From Halobacillus dabanensis (lineage in GTDB: Bacteria; Bacillota; Bacilli; Bacillales; Halobacillaceae), in the NCBI RefSeq assembly GCF_900114165.1, contig NZ_FOSB01000005.1, positions 1 through 64,000 of the forward strand: a stretch of DNA of 64,000 nt, in the 5' to 3' direction. Under the pieces are notes generated by a model that was not told the origin of the DNA, did not search any database, and saw nothing but the letters and a program-made list of their open reading frames with translations. Below, in pieces: positions 1 through 7,967 of this stretch. Within the stretch, counting starts at the first letter, position 1; each line of letters begins with the position of its first letter. A program made the position numbers and the translations under genes.

Positions 1-512
1 AGATATTACTTATGTTTATTATGCGAAAGGACAGAAAGCTTATCTATCCGTGATTAAAGATGGGGCAACACGAGAGATTTTAGCTTATCACCTTTTCACC
101 TCCCTGAAGATGGAGATCGTGTATACGACGCTTGATAAGTTAATAGAACGTGAGGACTTTATCCCTCACCCAGACTGTCTCATCCATTCCGACCAAGGCG
201 TGCACTATACCCATCCAGAGTTCCAAAAGAAAGTAAGTGACCTAGGCTTAAATCAGTCGATGTCCCGTCGCGGTAACTGTTGGGATAATGCCCCGATGGA
301 GTCCTTCTTTGGGCACATGAAAGATGGAATCGACTTTAAAGCGTGTACTTCTGTTTTTGAAGTGAAGCAAGCAATTGAAGAATATATGGAGTATTACAAC
401 CAAGGTCGTTATCAGTGGTCCTTACAAAAAATGACCCCGGTACAATACCGAGGTCACCTATTAGCAGCCTAGCACTTTTTATTAAACTGTCCATTTTTAG
501 GGTTACAGTTCA
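1..512 (+). mobile_element. 3' part of an IS3-family insertion sequence
   Basis: The window opens inside an insertion sequence. It carries the C-terminal part of a DDE transposase, then about 40 bases of non-coding DNA ending in a GGTTACAGTTCA tail near base 512. IS3-group elements usually end in CA, so the right end is placed at about 512; this boundary is inferred, because the left end lies outside the window. Beyond it lies GGAATAGTCGTC followed by a T run, which looks like the falling arm of a terminator hairpin whose other arm is missing. Confidence 0.75.
2..472 (+). CDS. IS3-family transposase OrfB, C-terminal part (5' end outside window)
   Basis: The open frame runs in from the window edge without a start codon, so the gene is partial. 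The visible 156 residues are the catalytic half of an integrase-core (rve) transposase. The first acidic residue is in the DITY motif at the edge, the second is Asp64 in HSDQG, and the third is Glu100 in PMESFFG. The last two are 35 residues apart, which is the DD(35)E signature of the IS3 group. OrfB normally acts fused to an upstream OrfA by -1 frameshifting; that part lies outside the window. It catalyses excision and integration of the element. Confidence 0.93.
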   Translation, partial: DITYVYYAKGQKAYLSVIKDGATREILAYHLFTSLKMEIVYTTLDKLIEREDFIPHPDCLIHSDQGVHYTHPEFQKKVSDLGLNQSMSRRGNCWDNAPMESFFGHMKDGIDFKACTSVFEVKQAIEEYMEYYNQGRYQWSLQKMTPVQYRGHLLAA

Positions 513-619
513 ATGGGGAATAGTCGTCTTTTTTTATGAAGTTGATGAAGGGCCGGTTTTCCGAAAAAACGGGGGAAAATGCTTATTAATGAAACTTCAC
601 AGCGGACTTTTCGTAATTC

Positions 620-754
620 ATATTAAAGAATCCTTCTAGTAGTGGTGGCAACAACCTTTCTGATTTAGTTGGTGGTTTAGGCTGGAAGGGTACTGGAATA
701 CTTTTTCTCCTATTGATAGTAGCGTTTATCATTTATGCCGTAGTCTTTCGTTAA
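620..754 (+). pseudogene. Possible 3' remnant of a small membrane protein gene
   Basis: A frame just beyond the insertion sequence encodes a Ser/Gly-rich stretch (SSGGNNLSDLVGGLGWKG) followed by a hydrophobic helix (ILFLLLIVAFIIYAVVF) and a stop at 752-754. It is closed upstream by a stop at 614-616, and I see no start codon or ribosome site. The most economical reading is the C-terminus of a small single-pass protein whose start was lost. The Gly-rich segment plus terminal helix resembles small YjcZ-type spore proteins only in general style. A strong terminator follows at 804, which supports a former transcript here. Confidence 0.35.
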
Positions 755-803
755 CGAGCTTGTTCATTTATTCCTTGTATCTTTAACTGTTTTTATAGTA
801 CAG

Positions 804-836
804 GGGACGACTCTATATGGAGAGTCGTCCCTTTTT
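804..836 (+). terminator. Rho-independent terminator
   Basis: An 11-bp perfect stem, GGGACGACTCT (804-814) pairing with 821-831 across a 6-base loop, is followed by a T run. It lies after the small membrane-protein remnant and would end plus-strand transcription before the acetyltransferase gene. Confidence 0.85.
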
Positions 837-922
837 ATAGATCTTTCATCGTTTACGAAATTTTGTGAATAATCTATAGTTGTTGGTAGCGGTAATAAAA
901 ATGTATGGAAGAGTTGATTATT

Positions 923-1388
923 ATGAGTTATAAGTTTAGTGTCATGACGCAAAAGCAGGCTGAAACCATTGCATTCAATTGGCATTATGACGATGATTAT
1001 TCGTTTTATGACATGGAAGCGGATGAAGAGGATTTGAAGGAATTCTTAGATCCGATAGCACGGGGGAGTTCCACCTATGCTGTTTTCAATGATGATGATT
1101 TGATAGGTTTCTTCAGTATTAACAAAGTGGATGATCAAACGTTTGATATTGGTTTAGGAATGAGACCAGATCTTACAGGTAAAGGGAAAGGGTTAGAATT
1201 TCTAGAAGAAGGTATAAACTTTGTGAAAGCTACATAATAAGCCGAAGAGAATCACCCTAGCCGTAGCCACTTTTAATGATAGGGCAATAAAGGTTTATAG
1301 GAAGTTTGGTTTTGAAGATGTGGAGACTTTCATGCAGGATACAAACGGCAGTACTTTTGAATTTCTAAAGATGTCTTATAAATGTTGA
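923..1388 (+). pseudogene. GNAT-family N-acetyltransferase, broken by a frameshift
   Basis: Translation from ATG 923 (GGAAGAG at 907-913 is the likely ribosome site; the earlier ATG at 905 has none) gives the first half of a GNAT fold, including LGMRPDLTGKGKG, close to the acetyl-CoA-binding loop. The frame stops at 1235-1237. Another frame then continues directly with a GNAT C-terminus containing LAVATFNDRAIKVYRKFGF and ends at 1388. One missing base near 1233-1237 would join the two into a normal protein of about 155 residues. It is either a pseudogene or a sequencing error; the damaged neighbour downstream favours real decay. Acetyl acceptor unknown. Confidence 0.8.
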
Positions 1389-1488
1389 CTGGATAATGAC
1401 TACATCAAAGGTTGGAGATGTTTTCATCCCTATTTCTGAATACTTTTCAAGTTTGAGATTGTATTCTAAATGGAAGGAGGGGATTGGT

Positions 1489-2037
1489 ATGAACAGGGAA
1501 CATGTTTTAGTCATTGGTGGTACTGGTATGTTAAAAGAGGCTTCATTATGGTTCAGTGAACACGGATATATCGTATCAGTAATCGGAAGAACGCCAAGAA
1601 AACACGAAAGTTTGGCCGCGGAAGCAGCCAACCCAGAGTTCATAAATAGTTTGACCCAGGACTATACAAATCACTCCTCGCTTGAGAGACAGTTGATTCG
1701 GGCTATGGAAAAATACGGTCCGTTTTCTATCGTAGTCAGCTGGGTATCCTCGCTTCCTTCCTTGGAATTTATCATTAAAATAGTATCAGAACATAGCAGT
1801 GGTTGGAAGTTGTATCAGGTAAAGGGGAGCAAAAGATATTTTGAAGATGATGTTCTCCAGGTGCCTCCCAATTGCAAGCATCGAAGTATTTATTTGGGGT
1901 TTGTTATAGAAGGAAATACATCACGCTAGTTAACGAATACGGAGATTTCACAGGGTGTCATCCAAAGTGTAGCGAAGGATCATCGGGAGTCATTGATCGG
2001 GGTGCTTCATCCTTATGAGAATCGGCCGGGTTTTTAA
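1489..2037 (+). pseudogene. Short-chain dehydrogenase-like gene with an internal stop
   Basis: ATG 1489 follows a good GGAGGGG site. The N-terminus, HVLVIGGTGML, is a Rossmann-type nucleotide-binding motif (GGTGM), followed by VSVIGRTPRK at the end of strand 2. The frame meets TAG at 1927-1929 after 146 codons, yet the same frame continues for 35 more codons (LTNTEISQGVIQSVAKD...YENRPGF) to TAA at 2035-2037. That segment looks like the normal C-terminus of this small SDR-like family, in which the TAG would be a tryptophan (TGG). A G-to-A change is the simplest explanation. Function unknown; probably inactive unless the stop is suppressed. Confidence 0.72.
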
Positions 2038-2048
2038 AATATAAAAAA

Positions 2049-2098
2049 GTGCCTGACCCCCACTCTGCTAAAGTAGTAACGGTGTGGGGGTCAGGCAC
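2049..2098. repeat. Family A palindromic repeat, copy 1 (GTGCCTGACCCC...)
   Basis: A 50-bp imperfect palindrome: GTGCCTGACCCCCACTCTGC at the left pairs with the GTGTGGGGGTCAGGCAC end at the right. It is one of seven copies in the first 18 kb. It follows the broken dehydrogenase gene and could also act as a transcription stop. Confidence 0.9.
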
Positions 2099-2127
2099 CG
2101 ACTAAAATTAACAAAGGAGGGGACTTT

Positions 2128-2214
2128 GTGAGCTTGGTTAACATTATGCTTGGTGTCGGTTTGGTTTTCTTTGTATTATTTATAATCGCAATTTCTTCAT
2201 CTCTCAGAAAATAG
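2128..2214 (+). CDS. Small single-pass membrane peptide (28 aa)
   Basis: GTG 2128 follows a strong AAAGGAGGGG ribosome site at the usual distance and opens a 28-codon frame. The product begins MSLVNIMLG and is almost entirely one hydrophobic helix (VGLVFFVLFIIAISSSLRK) with a short basic tail, so it should sit in the membrane with the tail inside. It lies between a family A repeat and the SRPBCC gene, 66 bases upstream of the latter, and could share its transcript. I do not recognise a family. The strong ribosome site is the main reason to call it real. Confidence 0.6.
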   Translation: MSLVNIMLGVGLVFFVLFIIAISSSLRK

Positions 2215-2280
2215 ACACGCACATAGATAAATAGGAAGTGTGCTGTACATAGTCCAACTTTCTTACAAAGGGGAAAGCAA

Positions 2281-2736
2281 ATGCCTATTATTAACCATAA
2301 GCAATTTATCCATGCACCTGTGGATGTATGCTTTGATCTTGCAAGGAACGTAGATATACATACGGAAACCACTGCTGGAACAAATGAGAAAGCTGTCGGC
2401 GGGGTTACGGAAGGATTGTTAGAAAAGGGCGATACTGTTACTTGGGAAGCTACCCACTTTGGGATTAGACAAAGGCTGACAGCAAAAATAATTCATATGG
2501 AAAAGCCTACTGTGTTTGTAGACAGTATGGTAAAAGGAGCTTTTCGTTCTTTCACCCATACTCATCGCTTCAAAGAGGAGGAAGGTGGGACGATAATGAC
2601 AGATACATTTGAGTATAAGTCTCCTTATGGTCCTCTTGGGATACTGGCGGATAAATTATTTTTAGAAAAGTATATGACTGACTTTATCGTTTCCCGGGCA
2701 AAAGAACTGAAAAGAATAGCAGAAGATGGGAAGTAG
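2281..2736 (+). CDS. SRPBCC-family protein (polyketide cyclase/CoxG-like fold)
   Basis: This 151-residue protein starts at ATG 2281 after AAAGGGGAAAGC. It opens with FIHAPVDVCFDLARNVDIH, the typical first strand and helix of the START/SRPBCC helix-grip fold, and ends with the long C-terminal helix (FIVSRAKELKRIAE). Members bind hydrophobic ligands; some are cyclases, others carriers. The middle (VTWEATHFGIRQRLTAKI, MTDTFEYKSPYGPLGILAD) fits the subgroup annotated as cell-division inhibitor-like or YndB-like SRPBCC proteins. Substrate cannot be told. A plus-strand terminator follows at 2872. Confidence 0.8.
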   Translation: MPIINHKQFIHAPVDVCFDLARNVDIHTETTAGTNEKAVGGVTEGLLEKGDTVTWEATHFGIRQRLTAKIIHMEKPTVFVDSMVKGAFRSFTHTHRFKEEEGGTIMTDTFEYKSPYGPLGILADKLFLEKYMTDFIVSRAKELKRIAEDGK

Positions 2737-2764
2737 CTTGGGCAACGAATAGGTGGGAACCATT

Positions 2765-2872
2765 TTGAAAACAACTCAAGGTTATCTCTTTATGTTTTTG
2801 GTAGAGGAAGGTAATAGAATCACTTCTCTTCCACAAGCAAAATGGAAAAACAATCAAATGAATAAAGAATGA
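2765..2872 (+). CDS. Possible small ORF (35 aa)
   Basis: TTG 2765 is preceded by a weak AGGTGGG site at reasonable distance and opens 35 codons ending at TGA 2870-2872, directly at the base of a terminator hairpin. The peptide is mixed and not clearly hydrophobic (LKTTQGYLFMFLVEEGNRIT...). It lies 28 bases after the SRPBCC gene. No family recognised; it may simply be the non-coding tail of that transcript. Confidence 0.22.
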   Translation: MKTTQGYLFMFLVEEGNRITSLPQAKWKNNQMNKE

Positions 2873-2908
2873 GCCGCTATCATTCCAGGATGAGCGGCTT
2901 TATTATTG
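2872..2908 (+). terminator. Terminator after the SRPBCC gene
   Basis: AGCCGCT (2872-2878) pairs with AGCGGCT (2893-2899) and is followed by TTTATTATT. Confidence 0.7.
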
Positions 2909-2953
2909 GTAGGATTTCCAATATTTGTATGACCTGGTACACCAAAATATTCC

Positions 2954-2992
2954 AAACGAAAAACAGACTGCCGAGTGGGGCTCGACAGTCTG
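2954..2992 (-). terminator. Terminator of the gluconate operon
   Basis: On the minus strand an interrupted stem (CAGACTG...CTCG with CGAG...CAGTCTG, 2964-2992) is followed by TTTTTCG. It lies just beyond the gntP stop codon. Confidence 0.75.
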
Positions 2993-3012
2993 AATTTATA
3001 TCCTGATTCGTT

Positions 3013-4359
3013 TTATATAAATATGCTCAGCAACAATGTGAAAGCAAGGCCGAGGACGGAGATGATCGTTTCTAGCAATGTCCATGTGGCAAAAGTTTCT
3101 TTCATTGTCAGGCCGAAGTATTCTTTGAACATCCAGAATCCGGCGTCGTTCACGTGGGAAGCGACCAAGCTTCCTGCACCTGTGGAAAGAACCATTAGGG
3201 CCAAGTTGACGTCTGATTCTCCCAATAGAGGGATGACAAGTCCGACGGTCGTCAATGCGGCAACGGTTGCTGACCCGAGAGAAATCCGTAGAATGGCTGC
3301 GATCAGCCACGCTAGTAAAATCGGGGACATGGTAGACCCTTCGAAAAGTTCAGCGACATAATCTCCTACACCGCCATCGATCAATACTTGTTTAAACGCA
3401 CCGCCACCACCGATGATCAACAGCATCATACCGATTTGGGCAATGGCAGTAGAGCAGGACTCCATCACGGATGACACAGGGATATTACGGGCGATTCCCA
3501 TAGTGTACATTGCCACAAGCAAGGATATGACCATAGCTGTGGAGGCATTTCCGATTAAGTTGACAATAGATAAGAACGCATTTGTTTCTATTCCTGCCAT
3601 CTCTTGAATCAATGTGATGATGGTGGAAATAGCAATTAAGATGACTGGAAGCATGGCGGTGAAAACACTGATGCCAAACTTCGGTGTTTGATCTAGTTCA
3701 AACTTCTTCTGTTCTCCTAAAGAAGTGATATCCCCTTGCTTTGTAAAGGAATCCGGCACTATTTTCTGTGCAATTTTTGTAAAAATCGGTCCCGCTACAA
3801 TTACGATAGGGATGGAGATGATGATTCCGTAAAGCAGGACTTCCCCAAGGTCAGCCCCATATTCACCCGCGATTACAGTAGGTCCAGGGTGTGGGGGCAG
3901 GAACCCGTGGGTGACAGACAAAGCAGCAGCCATTGGAATTCCTAAATATAAGACGGAAACTTTCAATTCTCTTGAAATCGCAAAAACAATTGGAATAAGG
4001 AGTACAAGTCCTACTTCAAAGAACAGGGCGATTCCGATGACGAACGATGCGGAAACAACAGCCCATTGAATATTTTTCTCACCAAATTTATTGACAAACG
4101 TCATGGCAATACGCTGCGCACCACCGGCGTCTGTTATCAGCTTACCGAGCATGGCTCCAAGACCGAAGATCAGTGCCAGGTGTCCAAGTGTACCGCCGAT
4201 TCCTTCTTCTATCGTTCCGGCAATATCTTCAAGCGGCATCCCCAATAAGATCGCTACACCAAACGAAACAATAATCAATGAAACAAATGTATTTATCTTA
4301 AGCCCCATAATTAAAATCAACAGGGCGACAATTCCGATAGCTACCATTAATAATGGCAT
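3013..4359 (-). CDS. gntP: Gluconate permease GntP
   Basis: A 448-residue integral membrane protein of the GntP family (gluconate:H+ symporters), the usual length for the family, with hydrophobic segments throughout. Characteristic stretches include HGFLPPHPGPTVIAGEYGAD near residue 150 and the C-terminal SHVNDAGFWMFKEYFGLT, a GntP hallmark. It starts 21 bases after the gntK stop, behind a GGAGGG site, and is the last gene of gntR-gntK-gntP. It imports gluconate for phosphorylation by GntK. The B. subtilis operon has a fourth gene, gntZ (6-phosphogluconate dehydrogenase), which is absent here. The operon is expected to be controlled by GntR at 6675-6692. Confidence 0.95.
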   Translation of the reverse strand: MPLLMVAIGIVALLILIMGLKINTFVSLIIVSFGVAILLGMPLEDIAGTIEEGIGGTLGHLALIFGLGAMLGKLITDAGGAQRIAMTFVNKFGEKNIQWAVVSASFVIGIALFFEVGLVLLIPIVFAISRELKVSVLYLGIPMAAALSVTHGFLPPHPGPTVIAGEYGADLGEVLLYGIIISIPIVIVAGPIFTKIAQKIVPDSFTKQGDITSLGEQKKFELDQTPKFGISVFTAMLPVILIAISTIITLIQEMAGIETNAFLSIVNLIGNASTAMVISLLVAMYTMGIARNIPVSSVMESCSTAIAQIGMMLLIIGGGGAFKQVLIDGGVGDYVAELFEGSTMSPILLAWLIAAILRISLGSATVAALTTVGLVIPLLGESDVNLALMVLSTGAGSLVASHVNDAGFWMFKEYFGLTMKETFATWTLLETIISVLGLAFTLLLSIFI

Positions 4360-4380
4360 GATGATCCCTCCATGTTGTGG

Positions 4381-5919
4381 TTACTTGTTAATTAAATTTC
4401 TCTGGTATTCTGCAATTCTCGTATAATCACTGCTCAGCCTTCTGGATAAATCAATGAAGATTGGCAGCAATTGTCTGTATTCTACAGCGGCTTCTTCATT
4501 CGGAGTGTGCTGATGGGTACTTCCGATCATTTCGGAAGCCACTTCGAACGATTCTACTTTTCCTGTGGCATAGAGTCCTAGAATACAAGCGCCGAGACAA
4601 GAACTTTCATAGCTTTCCGGCACGACAACCTCTGATTCGAAAATGTCGGCCATCATCTGCCGCCATACATCGGAACGGGCAAATCCTCCGGTCGCTTGAA
4701 TCCGGGTCACTGGTGTGTCCATACATTCCACTAGGGCGAGGAAGACGGTGTACAGGTTGTAAATGATGCCTTCCAAGGCTGCACGGATCATGTGTTCTTT
4801 CTTATGGGACATGGTCAGTCCGAAGAAGGATCCGCGTACATCTGGATTCCAAAGAGGCGCACGCTCGCCGGCTAAATAAGGATGGAAAATTAAACCTTCT
4901 GCTCCTGGTTTTACTCCATCGGCTATTTTAGTCAGCACTTCATATGGATCAATGCCCAGACGCTTCGCTGTTTCAATTTCAGCCGCAGCGAATTCGTCCT
5001 TGATCCAGCGCAGAATCATTCCCCCATTGTTGACAGGACCGCCGATGACCCATTGATCTTCTGTCAGCGCATAGCAGAAGATTCTTCCTTTTTCATCTGT
5101 CTGCGGTTTATCGATGATCGTGCGGATGGCTCCACTCGTCCCGATCGTGACAGCGATTTCCCCATTTCGGATAGCGTTTACACCGAGGTTCGATAAAACC
5201 CCGTCGCTCGCCCCGATGATAAATGGAGTTTCCGGATTCAGGCCGATCTTTTTGGCCAGAGAATGGTCGCAATTAGTAAACGCCTCGGTCGTCGGTACAA
5301 GCCTTGATAACTTATCCCGGGAAATTCCAGCTATATTCAAAGCTTCTTCATCCCAGTCCAAATTTTCCAAGTTCATCATTCCAGTGGCAGAAGCAAGGGA
5401 ATGATCAAGGACATAGTCGTTGAAAAACTTATGAAAAATATATTCTTTAATTCCGATATATTTACTGGTTCTGGAATCGATTTCAGGATGTTCCTGAACG
5501 AGCCATGTCACTTTACTCAAAGGGGACATAGGGTGGATAGGAGTGCCTGTCCGTCTGTAGACTTCATGGCCATTCCACTCATTTTTTATTTTCTGTGTCC
5601 ATGCTTCACTTCTGTTATCCGCCCATGTGATGCATGGGGTCAGAGGCACGCCGTCTTTGTCTACGGCAATCAGGCTGTGCATGGCACTACTGAAAGAGAC
5701 GAACGAGATATCCTTGTCTTTATGTTGATTCATAATGGCGGTCATCACGATCACCACCGCCTGGAAAATTTCGTCCGGATCTTGTTCAGCTGTGGAAATG
5801 TCAGGTGTATGCAGGGGGTAGCCCTTGCCTTCCTTTTGGATGACATCGCCTTTTTCATTAAACAATACGGCTTTTGTACTTGTGGTACCAATATCGACAC
5901 CGAGCATGTAATTAGTCAT
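4381..5919 (-). CDS. gntK: Gluconokinase
   Basis: A 512-residue FGGY-family carbohydrate kinase. The start is taken at 5919 (MTNYMLGVDIG), behind AAAGGAG and overlapping the gntR stop by 8 bases; an upstream in-frame extension lies inside gntR and is not needed. The N-terminal phosphate motif GVDIGTTSTK is at residues 6-15. ITWADNRSEAW and GASDGVLSNLGVNA are typical of gluconate/xylulose kinases, and QATGGFARSDVWRQMMADIF marks the C-terminal ATPase lobe. It makes 6-phosphogluconate from gluconate and ATP in the cytoplasm, feeding the pentose phosphate pathway. The gene context (gntR before, gntP after) makes gluconate the secure substrate. Confidence 0.95.
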   Translation of the reverse strand: MTNYMLGVDIGTTSTKAVLFNEKGDVIQKEGKGYPLHTPDISTAEQDPDEIFQAVVIVMTAIMNQHKDKDISFVSFSSAMHSLIAVDKDGVPLTPCITWADNRSEAWTQKIKNEWNGHEVYRRTGTPIHPMSPLSKVTWLVQEHPEIDSRTSKYIGIKEYIFHKFFNDYVLDHSLASATGMMNLENLDWDEEALNIAGISRDKLSRLVPTTEAFTNCDHSLAKKIGLNPETPFIIGASDGVLSNLGVNAIRNGEIAVTIGTSGAIRTIIDKPQTDEKGRIFCYALTEDQWVIGGPVNNGGMILRWIKDEFAAAEIETAKRLGIDPYEVLTKIADGVKPGAEGLIFHPYLAGERAPLWNPDVRGSFFGLTMSHKKEHMIRAALEGIIYNLYTVFLALVECMDTPVTRIQATGGFARSDVWRQMMADIFESEVVVPESYESSCLGACILGLYATGKVESFEVASEMIGSTHQHTPNEEAAVEYRQLLPIFIDLSRRLSSDYTRIAEYQRNLINK

Positions 5920-6646
5920 CTTCTCTTTCGACTCCTTTAGTAAAAGTTTGCTGGGCCATCCATAGTTCTTCGACTCTGCCTTGAACGACATCATCGAAAT
6001 TCAAGTGCAAGGACTGCACCATAAGGTCCCGGTCCTTCTTATCAATGGCCTCGATATATAGTTCATGGTTGGCTAATATTCTCTCAAAATCTTCATACAT
6101 CTCTGCAACTCTATATCGCATAGAAAGCAGGACAAGGCTTTCGAGTGTTGGTTTTAAATTGTCCCATATCATTTGAATGTGAGAATGACTGATGGAACGG
6201 ATAATGGTTTCATGAAAAAGCAGGTCTTGTTTGGCAACCTCATCAGCATCCTTGTATTGGACCGCTATTTTCATCATCTCAAAAATTTTACTGAGGTCTT
6301 TAACGAGTTCCGTTGTTTCCATATGAACGAGACGCTCAAATACGAAACTTTCAATAAGTAATCGCACATCATACATTTCCTGTATGTCTTTTTCCGTGAT
6401 ATCGAGTACTAAGGCTCCCATCCTTTTCAGTTGGATGAGGTTTTCCGAAGAAAGCACTTTCAATGCTTCGCGCACTGGAGAGCGGCTTACGGAAAATTCA
6501 GAAGCCAGGTGGTTCTCGGATAGGATTGAACCGCTTTCAATCACGCCCGAGATAATACGCATCCGGAGCTCACTGGCCACTCGTTCTCCTGCAGAAGCTT
6601 TGGATAGCCATTGGAGCGGGTACATAAATTCGCTGGAATCCTTCAT
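5912..6646 (-). CDS. gntR: Gluconate operon repressor GntR
   Basis: A 244-residue GntR-family regulator of the FadR/FCD subgroup. A winged helix-turn-helix lies at about residues 15-85 (LSENHLASEFSVSRSPVREALKVL) and an all-helical FCD effector domain follows (about 90-220) with the metal-ligand pattern D-x3-H...H...H (DLLFHETI, NHELYIEAI, SLHLNFDD). It begins at 6646 after GAGGTG and overlaps gntK by 8 bases, implying coupled translation. In B. subtilis GntR is released from its operator by gluconate. The palindrome at 6675-6692 upstream matches that operator, so autogenous control of the whole operon is expected. Confidence 0.95.
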   Translation of the reverse strand: MKDSSEFMYPLQWLSKASAGERVASELRMRIISGVIESGSILSENHLASEFSVSRSPVREALKVLSSENLIQLKRMGALVLDITEKDIQEMYDVRLLIESFVFERLVHMETTELVKDLSKIFEMMKIAVQYKDADEVAKQDLLFHETIIRSISHSHIQMIWDNLKPTLESLVLLSMRYRVAEMYEDFERILANHELYIEAIDKKDRDLMVQSLHLNFDDVVQGRVEELWMAQQTFTKGVEREDD

Positions 6647-6674
6647 TTATTCACCTCGTTTGTTCATCATCTGT

Positions 6675-6697
6675 ATACTTGTATACAAGTAGTATAG
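6675..6697 (-). promoter_or_regulatory. GntR operator and gnt promoter -10
   Basis: ATACTTGTATACAAGTAG (6675-6692) matches the B. subtilis gnt operator ATACTTGTATACAAGTAT in 17 of 18 bases, and its inner 14 bases are a perfect palindrome. On the minus strand a TATACT -10 box lies at about 6692-6697, immediately upstream, so bound repressor would cover the transcription start. Confidence 0.88.
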
Positions 6698-6713
6698 TAC
6701 AACTTCCTAAGTT

Positions 6714-6728
6714 TGAAAACGCTTTTCT
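6714..6728. promoter_or_regulatory. Possible CcpA (cre) site
   Basis: TGAAAACGCTTTTC has the cre core (TGAAANCG) with a near-palindromic right half but deviates from the consensus CA end. It sits just upstream of the gnt promoter, a position suited to catabolite control of gluconate use. This is inference from the motif only. Confidence 0.4.
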
Positions 6729-6781
6729 TAAATTTTTGTCGAAAAAAGTCGGAAGGGAGTCTGTTAAATGCTTTATAAAAC

Positions 6782-6831
6782 GTGCCTGACCCCCACTCTG
6801 TCACCACTTTAGCAGAGTGGGGGTCAGGCAC
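6782..6831. repeat. Family A palindromic repeat, copy 2
   Basis: GTGCCTGACCCCCACTCTG pairs with CAGAGTGGGGGTCAGGCAC around a 12-base loop (TCACCACTTTAG), the cleanest copy in the window. A further half-copy (TCAGGCACT, 6847-6855) follows and supplies the last codons and stop of the adjacent minus-strand transporter gene. Confidence 0.92.
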
Positions 6832-6845
6832 TTTCCGTAGTGGAA

Positions 6846-7730
6846 TCAGGCACTGTCCGTATTGTCGGATTGCTTCACACTAAGCACGGTGATCGTCAAC
6901 AGGATGAGCGCCATTCCAAGAAGTTGAATCAATGTCAAATGGTCTCCAAGAAGCAGGACGCCGAACAATGAAGCCGTCACTGGCTCTACCATAGCGACCA
7001 TCGAAGCAGTTGACGCAGCAGTCCATCGAATACCGATCAAATACAATATGAAGGAAATCCCGGCACCGACAAGGCCTAATAAAAGAAACCATCCTAAATC
7101 GCTGGATGTCATAACAGCCGCTACTTCCTTACTGTCGGTGAAAAGAAAAAGGAGGAGACAAAAGGAAAAAAAGGCGATCGTTAACGAGGTCTGCGGCTTC
7201 CCGATAGCAGAAGCGTTTTTAAATCCGAATATAAACAAAGCGTAAGCAAGACCAGAAGCAAGCCCAGCTGCCGCCCCTAGAAAACTCACGGAAATCGATT
7301 GGGTGTTATAGGCACCTGTAAGAAGGACGATCCCCATAAGTACACCCGCAATGCATCCCCACTTAAACCAGGAAGAACGTTCCATCCGTAATATAAAGGA
7401 GATCAACAGGACAAAAACAGGGGCGGTGTACATTAAAGTAGCGGCGATAGCAACGCTTGAAGCTTCGATACTTATAAAATAAAAAGTGAAATTTCCCGCA
7501 ACACCAATCCCAGCTAACAGGGACCAAATGTATAAGCGGCGAGATGTCACCCAATTTTGTCTGAAGCGGAAGAGGAACCAGACGAAAAAACATAGGAATC
7601 CAACGGCCCCTCGATAAAAGGAGATGACAATAGGATCCCACCCTTTGTTCATTAAAATATCGGCAATTCCTCCACTGATGCCCCAGCAAATAGCGGCTAG
7701 CATCACTAAACCTATACCTGCATATTTCAT
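6846..7730 (-). CDS. EamA-family (DMT) transporter
   Basis: A 294-residue protein of the drug/metabolite transporter superfamily with about ten membrane helices, arranged as two EamA repeats. Each repeat starts with the family pattern (LAAICWGISGGIAD near the N-terminus; AAAGLASGLAYALFIFGFKN around residue 155), and the second ends with EPVTASLFGVLLLGDHLTLIQLLG. It starts at 7730 behind a perfect AGGAGGT site. Substrates in the family range from amino acids to nucleotides and cannot be predicted here. Its last codons (DSA, stop) come from a half family A repeat, so the C-terminus may have been altered by that insertion. Single gene, no operon partner. Confidence 0.9.
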   Translation of the reverse strand: MKYAGIGLVMLAAICWGISGGIADILMNKGWDPIVISFYRGAVGFLCFFVWFLFRFRQNWVTSRRLYIWSLLAGIGVAGNFTFYFISIEASSVAIAATLMYTAPVFVLLISFILRMERSSWFKWGCIAGVLMGIVLLTGAYNTQSISVSFLGAAAGLASGLAYALFIFGFKNASAIGKPQTSLTIAFFSFCLLLFLFTDSKEVAAVMTSSDLGWFLLLGLVGAGISFILYLIGIRWTAASTASMVAMVEPVTASLFGVLLLGDHLTLIQLLGMALILLTITVLSVKQSDNTDSA

Positions 7731-7840
7731 CGCTTACCTCCTGAAGTAAAATACGTGTCTAATCTACGTATGTTGTTTGAAAAAGATGTTAAAGGTAGTT
7801 CCTTTAACTTCTTATTTTTAAACCTTAGGTCGTCCAGTAT

Positions 7841-7894
7841 CGGTGCCTCACCCCGAATTCGTTACCAGCTTAGCAGCGTAAGGGGCAGGTACCG
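7841..7894. repeat. Family A palindromic repeat, copy 3 (diverged)
   Basis: CGGTGCCTCACCCC...AGGGGCAGGTACCG is a diverged copy in which both arms carry changes, so the stem is partly lost. It lies in the intergenic region between the EamA gene and the small helical-protein gene. Confidence 0.75.
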
Positions 7895-7967
7895 ATAAAA
7901 CGGAGGTATAAAACTAGGGAAAAATGCAATTCTACATAGAAGAGAAACAAAAGGAGGAATGATGACG

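Noticed and set aside
5920-5994. Longer N-terminus of gluconokinase
   Set aside because: It lies inside gntR coding sequence; MTNYMLGVDIG at 5919 is the family-like start with a ribosome site.
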